From JAVVHH01 sp965276815 (GTDB taxonomy: Bacteria > Pseudomonadota > Alphaproteobacteria > Acetobacterales > Acetobacteraceae), in the NCBI GenBank assembly GCA_965276815.1, contig CBDIBE010000010.1:434001-498000 (forward strand): a stretch of 64,000 bases of DNA, written 5' to 3'. Below, in pieces: positions 60,238 through 64,000 of this stretch. The translations under genes were made by a program, and so were the position numbers. Below the pieces are notes generated by a model that made no database searches, was not told the DNA's origin, and saw only the letters and a list, made by a program, of their open reading frames with translations. Position 1 is the first letter of the stretch, and each line of letters opens with the position of its first letter.

Positions 60238-61767
60238 ATGAGCTTCTCTTTCCTGCGCCGGGATGGCGCTGTGCCGGTGGGTGCGGGCCGGGTCGCGGCC
60301 GGGTTCGGCCGGTGGGATTTGTGCTGCCTCGCACTTTTCGTGGTGCTTTGGTACGCGCTGTTGCTCTTTCGCTACGATGCGCTGCCGCTGCAGGCCTGGG
60401 ATGAGAGCCGGCAGGCGGTGACCGGGTACGAGATGGCGACGGGCCATGGCTGGCTGGCGCCGACCTATGAGGGCGTGCCGGACCATTACAATACGAAGCC
60501 GCCGCTGCTCGTGTGGTCGATTGCGGCGCTGATGCGTATGGGCGCGCCATTGTTGCTGGCGATACGCTTGCCGATATTCGTGGCGGTGCTGCTGACCGTG
60601 GCCCTGGTTTGGGGGGTGGGCCGGTTTGGGTTGCGCGATCGCTGGGCGGGGGTGATCGCGGCGCTGCTGCTGTTTTCGTCGCAGCTCTATTTCGGGACTC
60701 ATGTGGGGCGAACCGGGGATTTTGACGCGTTGCTGAGCTTGTTCGAAGCTTGCGGCGTATTTTCGTTCTGGCTGGCGATTTGGCGGGATGGCCGGGTTCG
60801 GCTCGGCTGGTTTTTGGGGTTTGCGGTGTCGCTCGTCTTGGCGGTGATGACGAAGGGCGTGGCTGGGCTGTTCGCGCCGGTCGGGCTGTTCGTTTTTGCC
60901 GCGGTTACCGGACGATTGGGCAAGTTGCTGCTGGATTACCGGGTTTGGCTGGTCACGCTGGGGGCGCTCGGGCTTTGTTTTGGCTATTATTTTACCCGCG
61001 AATTGTATGATCCTGGCTATCTGCGGGGCGTGTGGGATTGGGAGTTGGGCGGCCGGTTTGCGCAGGTCAATGAAGGTCATGCCGAGCCGGTCTGGTTCTA
61101 CGGCGGCGTCTTGGCGTCAGGGTATGGGCTTGGGCTCGTGCTACTGGCGGCCGGGATCGCGGCCTGCTTTGGGCCGGAGACGAAGCGGCGGGTGCTGGCG
61201 CAGGCCTGCCTGATTTCGGGCGCCGTGATCTTCGGCATCATTACGGCTTCGAAGAGCAAGCTCTACTGGTATGTGGCGCCGACGGTGCCGCTGATGGCAA
61301 TGGCGGCGGCGATCGGGGTGTCGGATCTGGCACGGTGGCGGGGCGGAAGCCGGATCGTGCCGACTGTCGTCAGCTTGCTGTTGCTGGCGGGGGTTGGCTT
61401 TGTGTTTGTGCGGAATCAGCGGACGGATGTCTACACCGCGTACTGGGCGGAGAACGGGCAGTACTGGTACGGACAGTTGTTCGACCAATTGGAGCGGAAC
61501 TCGGTTCATCGGGTCGTGGTTCCGGACGGGGGATTGCGTTATCAGGGCGGCCCGCCGGATTACAATGCGCTGCTGCGGTTTCATGCCGAGGTAGCGCGGG
61601 ATCACGGGCTTGAAGTGGTCACGGTGAAGCCGGGGACCGCCCCGGCGCCGAACGAGGTGACCGCGAGTTGCGACCCCGAGGAGGTTCGGCGGTTGCTGGA
61701 CTGGCCGGGTTTTGCGGTTTCCCTGCGGGACAAGTGGTGCGTGGCTGGCCAGGAAGCGGGCGGGTAG
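60238..61767 (+). CDS. GT39-family membrane glycosyltransferase (ArnT/Rgt-like)
   Basis: A 509-residue membrane protein with about 11 predicted segments. The first periplasmic loop carries the catalytic acidic pair in LQAWDESRQAV near residue 52, as in ArnT/PMT enzymes, followed by YNTKPPLLVWSIA. These enzymes transfer a sugar from a polyprenyl phosphate to lipid A, LPS core or protein in the periplasm. Next come a small EamA-like protein and, convergently, a GT2 polyprenyl-phosphate glycosyltransferase that could supply the donor. The arnABD-type genes for aminoarabinose are absent, so another sugar, such as galacturonate or hexosamine, is more likely. Confidence 0.85.
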   Translation: MSFSFLRRDGAVPVGAGRVAAGFGRWDLCCLALFVVLWYALLLFRYDALPLQAWDESRQAVTGYEMATGHGWLAPTYEGVPDHYNTKPPLLVWSIAALMRMGAPLLLAIRLPIFVAVLLTVALVWGVGRFGLRDRWAGVIAALLLFSSQLYFGTHVGRTGDFDALLSLFEACGVFSFWLAIWRDGRVRLGWFLGFAVSLVLAVMTKGVAGLFAPVGLFVFAAVTGRLGKLLLDYRVWLVTLGALGLCFGYYFTRELYDPGYLRGVWDWELGGRFAQVNEGHAEPVWFYGGVLASGYGLGLVLLAAGIAACFGPETKRRVLAQACLISGAVIFGIITASKSKLYWYVAPTVPLMAMAAAIGVSDLARWRGGSRIVPTVVSLLLLAGVGFVFVRNQRTDVYTAYWAENGQYWYGQLFDQLERNSVHRVVVPDGGLRYQGGPPDYNALLRFHAEVARDHGLEVVTVKPGTAPAPNEVTASCDPEEVRRLLDWPGFAVSLRDKWCVAGQEAGG

Positions 61768-61822
61768 CCTTGCTGCGCCGGCTCGCTCTCGCTACACGCG
61801 GCCTCGCATAGATCGGTGTGAG

Positions 61823-62161
61823 ATGAACAAGTTCTGGCTGTTTTTGGCGAGCGCGATCGCGATCACGATGCTCGGGCAGGCTTTGCTGAAGGCGGGGGCC
61901 GGGCGGGAGAGCTTCGTCGAGCAATTGCTGGACTGGCGGACGATCACCGGGCTGGCGCTGTATGGAGGTTCGGCGATCCTCTACATCGTGGCGTTGCGGC
62001 GGATCCCGATGTCGGTGGCGATGCCGTGCACGGCTGCGTCGTATGTGGCGGCGGCATTGATCGGGCATTTTGTTTTCGGGGAGCCGATCTCGCGGGCGAT
62101 GCTGGGTTCGATTGCGCTGATCGCCGCTGGGGTGGGTTTACTGGCTTTTGCGGGGTCGTAG
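61823..62161 (+). CDS. small EamA/SMR-like membrane protein (ArnE/RgtF-like)
   Basis: A 112-residue protein with four membrane segments (FWLFLASAIAITMLGQALLK, ALYGGSAILYIVALRRI, PCTAASYVAAALIGHFVFG, GSIALIAAGVGLLAFAG). It is of the small drug/metabolite transporter type that in Arn and Rgt systems helps flip or use the sugar-linked polyprenyl phosphate. The ATG at MNKFWLF is used; the longer open frame upstream is not membrane-like. It lies between the GT39 and GT2 genes, which supports this role over small-drug export. Confidence 0.82.
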   Translation: MNKFWLFLASAIAITMLGQALLKAGAGRESFVEQLLDWRTITGLALYGGSAILYIVALRRIPMSVAMPCTAASYVAAALIGHFVFGEPISRAMLGSIALIAAGVGLLAFAGS

Positions 62162-62175
62162 CTGGCGGGCGGCGG

Positions 62176-62220
62176 GCCCTCACCCCGACCCTCTCCCGGA
62201 GGGCCCCCGGAGGGAGAGGG
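62176..62220. terminator. palindromic repeat, probable bidirectional terminator
   Basis: CCCTCTCCC at 62189-62197 pairs perfectly with GGGAGAGGG at 62212-62220 around a 14-base G/C-rich loop, preceded by CCCTCACCCCGA. It sits in the 78-base gap between convergent genes, the natural place for a bidirectional terminator. The sequence also has the look of the CCCTCTCCC-type palindromic repeat common in GC-rich proteobacteria. There is no long T-run. Confidence 0.6.
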
Positions 62221-62239
62221 AGAAGAGTTCGAAGGGGAC

Positions 62240-63172
62240 TCAGACGATTTCGTCGATCTCGAATAGGGGACGTCGTTTGACTTCGAGATAGATCTTGCCG
62301 ACGTACTCGCCGATGACGCCGAGGGCGAAGAGTTGCAGGCCGCCGATGAAGGCGAGGGGGACGAGGGTCGAGGCCCAGCCGGGGGCGGTGCGGTCAGAGA
62401 AAATGCCGACGCCAAGGGCCCAGAGGCCGATCAGGAACGACAGGAAGGCCAGGAAAAGCCCGGCGATGGTGATAAAGCGCAGCGGGCGCATGCTGAACGA
62501 GGTGACGCCGTCGATGGCGAGGCTCAGCATCCGAGGCAGCGGGTATTTCGACTCGCCCATGGTGCGGGGGCGGCGGTCGTAGAAGACGCTTGCGGTCTTG
62601 AAGCCGAGCTGCGGAATGATGGCGCGGATGAACAGATTGACTTCGCTGTAGCGCGCCAAGGCGACGAGGGCGCGGCGGCTCATCAGGCGGAAATCGGCGT
62701 GATCCGGCACGATTTCGACGCCTAGCTTGCTAAGTAGCCCGTAGTAAGTGGCGGCGGTCCAGCGTTTGAAGGGCGTGTCAGTCTCGCGGCCGCGACGGAC
62801 GCCGTAGACGATGTCGTTACCCTCATGCAGGCGGGTGATCATCTCGTCGATGACGGCGATATCGTCCTGGAGGTCGGCGTCGATAGTGATGACGGCGTCA
62901 CCGGGCGCGTGGGCGAGGCCGGCGAGAAGCGCGCTCTGATGGCCTCTGTTACGGCTGAGCTTGATGCCGTGGAAACGGTCGGGCCGGGATGCGGTCAGTT
63001 CCTTGATTAGGGTCCAAGTCTGGTCCCGCGACCCATCGTCGACGAAATAGATGGCGCTGGCCGGGCTTACCAGTCCTTGCCGGGTGAGGCGCTCGAGCAG
63101 TTCGCCCAGTTGCTGGGACGTGCTGGGCAAGACTTCCTGTTCGTCGTAGCAGGGCACGACGATGCTCAGCAA
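62240..63172 (-). CDS. GT2 polyprenyl-phosphate glycosyltransferase (GtrB/ArnC/RgtE-like)
   Basis: A 310-residue membrane-anchored GT-A enzyme. LSIVVPCYDEQEVLP opens the fold, YFVDDGSRDQTW and the DxD-type TIDADLQDDI follow, and two C-terminal membrane helices (FITIAGLFLAFLSFLIGLW and STLVPLAFIGGLQLFALGVI) anchor it. Such enzymes move a sugar from a nucleotide donor to polyprenyl phosphate on the cytoplasmic face. TTG is the start. It follows a methyltransferase gene by 56 bases and is convergent with the EamA-like gene. Together with the GT39 gene it forms a lipid-linked sugar decoration cassette. Confidence 0.9.
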   Translation of the reverse strand: MLSIVVPCYDEQEVLPSTSQQLGELLERLTRQGLVSPASAIYFVDDGSRDQTWTLIKELTASRPDRFHGIKLSRNRGHQSALLAGLAHAPGDAVITIDADLQDDIAVIDEMITRLHEGNDIVYGVRRGRETDTPFKRWTAATYYGLLSKLGVEIVPDHADFRLMSRRALVALARYSEVNLFIRAIIPQLGFKTASVFYDRRPRTMGESKYPLPRMLSLAIDGVTSFSMRPLRFITIAGLFLAFLSFLIGLWALGVGIFSDRTAPGWASTLVPLAFIGGLQLFALGVIGEYVGKIYLEVKRRPLFEIDEIV

Positions 63173-63228
63173 CGTACCCGCCCGGGCCCGGGCGGAGGCA
63201 CCGACTGGTGCTTCGCGCGCGAGGGAAC

Positions 63229-63978
63229 TCAGGGCTGTCCCGTTTGGCGCTGCATCAGGCGCAGCTTGGCATTGATCACGGCAAGCTGGTCGACGATGCG
63301 AACCGGGAGGTAGCGGACCAGGGCCCGGCGGATGCGCCAGCGCGGAGTGGTGAAGTTTCGTACCTTGGCGGGTTCGGGCACTGCGGTGGCGAGGATCTCT
63401 GGCGGCAATCGCGCCTCACCGGCGCTGTTGGCGTAGAGGAGCGTGTTGAAGCGGTACCAGGGCTCGACTTCCTGGCGCCCCTCGATGGCGGGGCGCAGGA
63501 AGTCATAAGCGCGGTAGCCGTGCTGGCCGAAAAGCGACCGCCAGAACTGGATCGGCCGTTCGTTGATGTGCTGCGTGCCGCCTTGGCCGGGCAAGGCGGC
63601 CGAGAACAGCACGATGTCGCCGTGGCGGATGATGCTCTCGACGAAGCCGGCGGAGGCGGGTGGCGGGAGGTGTTCGCCGACTTCGAGGGATTGTACGAAG
63701 TCGAACTTCCGGCCGAGATTGAATGGGTGCGCGAGATCGACTGCTTGGAATTCTTCGGGCGCGATTGCCAGCTTGGTCGTGTCGACATAGCTGCCGTCGA
63801 TCCCGAGAACCTCAGGCGTGCCGGCGGCTTTCCAGGCGCGGAGCCAGCCGCCGCGTCCGCAACCGACGTCGAGCACCGAGTTGGGGCGCAGCGCCGGGAA
63901 CAGAACCCCGGCGATGGTTTGTGCGGATTGTGCGGCGCTTTCATCCACGTAGTCGAAGAAGAGTTGTCCGTATTTCAT
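63229..63978 (-). CDS. class I SAM-dependent methyltransferase
   Basis: A 249-residue methyltransferase. Motif I is VLDVGCGRGGWLRAWKAAG near residue 35, with the ribose-binding acidic residue in VLGIDGSYVD, and a later motif FDFVQSLEVGEHL. QHINERPIQFWRSLFGQHGY is seen in methyltransferases associated with polysaccharide synthesis clusters. The ATG at MKYGQLFFDY is chosen over a GTG four codons earlier; GGAAG precedes it. It is upstream of the GT2 gene on the same strand, so it probably methylates a sugar or glycan in the same decoration pathway. Confidence 0.85.
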   Translation of the reverse strand: MKYGQLFFDYVDESAAQSAQTIAGVLFPALRPNSVLDVGCGRGGWLRAWKAAGTPEVLGIDGSYVDTTKLAIAPEEFQAVDLAHPFNLGRKFDFVQSLEVGEHLPPPASAGFVESIIRHGDIVLFSAALPGQGGTQHINERPIQFWRSLFGQHGYRAYDFLRPAIEGRQEVEPWYRFNTLLYANSAGEARLPPEILATAVPEPAKVRNFTTPRWRIRRALVRYLPVRIVDQLAVINAKLRLMQRQTGQP

Positions 63979-64000
63979 CCCAACTTCCACGGAGCTAGTG

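Noticed and set aside
1..64000. CRISPR arrays, insertion sequences, integrases, tRNA or rRNA genes
   Set aside because: No regularly spaced repeats, transposase or integrase motifs, or RNA gene signatures were seen in a read of both strands.

Overview
The window is about two thirds G+C, with tightly packed, often overlapping genes (ATGA, GTGA and TTGA junctions) and frequent GTG/TTG starts. Tat-type signals on binding proteins, a GHNGGPP-type small protein and many family matches point to an alphaproteobacterium, most likely Rhodospirillales (Acetobacteraceae-like); this is inference from family resemblance, not a placement. I see no rRNA, tRNA, IS element, integrase or CRISPR array, and no gene-free stretch above 300 bases. 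It reads as ordinary chromosome rich in catabolic and transport genes.

Layout. (1) 1-6.3 kb: a flavin monooxygenase cut by the window edge, diverging from an aminotransferase / polar amino acid ABC transporter (no ATPase) / UxaA-family lyase / cytochrome P450 operon. (2) 6.4-9.2 kb: a probable uracil catabolism pair (Urc1-type GTP cyclohydrolase II homologue and uracil phosphoribosyltransferase) diverging from a BtpA/SgcQ protein. (3) 9.3-13.6 kb: a complete amino acid ABC transporter with an FAD amine oxidase. (4) 13.7-24.2 kb: an acyl-CoA region with two separate pairs of thiolase-fold protein plus DUF35 protein, an alcohol dehydrogenase, a LysR regulator, an SMP-30 protein, a LivJ-type binding protein, an acyl-CoA ligase and an acyl-CoA dehydrogenase. 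Both thiolase-fold proteins lack the nucleophilic Cys and have Tyr where catalytic His is expected, the pattern of Ltp2-type retro-aldolases. (5) 24.3-31.4 kb: Ku, a beta-keto acid cleavage enzyme, a C45 acyltransferase, and a fumarase / enolase-superfamily / sugar-alcohol dehydrogenase operon.

(6) 31.4-33.5 kb: a CopD-like membrane protein fused to cytochrome c. (7) 33.5-37.3 kb: an oligopeptide-type binding protein, an enolase-superfamily enzyme and a DUF429 protein. (8) 37.5-42.1 kb: a phospholipid methyltransferase-like gene, then a type VI secretion satellite: a single-chain TssB-TssC sheath protein, an inverted OmpA-like gene and a TagH-type FHA protein. (9) 42.1-49.3 kb: ketopantoate reductase, M20 amidohydrolase, GDP-mannose synthesis (ManC) with an RMD-like reductase, an alpha/beta hydrolase, and an amidase with a small GatC/AtzG-like partner. 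(10) 49.3-52.8 kb: a molybdoenzyme/cytochrome b pair, a PRC-barrel protein, an MFS carrier and a GHNGGPP protein. (11) 52.9-60.2 kb: a NitT/TauT-like ABC transporter with fused permease, followed by two tandem paralogous family-5 binding proteins and a lone DppB-type permease. (12) 60.2-64 kb: a GT39 transferase, an EamA-like flippase subunit, a GT2 polyprenyl-phosphate glycosyltransferase and a methyltransferase, probably for lipid A/LPS sugar decoration.

From about 33.5 kb on, the + strand becomes clearly G-rich whatever the gene direction, whereas earlier rows are neutral or C-rich. This change in strand composition is worth checking.
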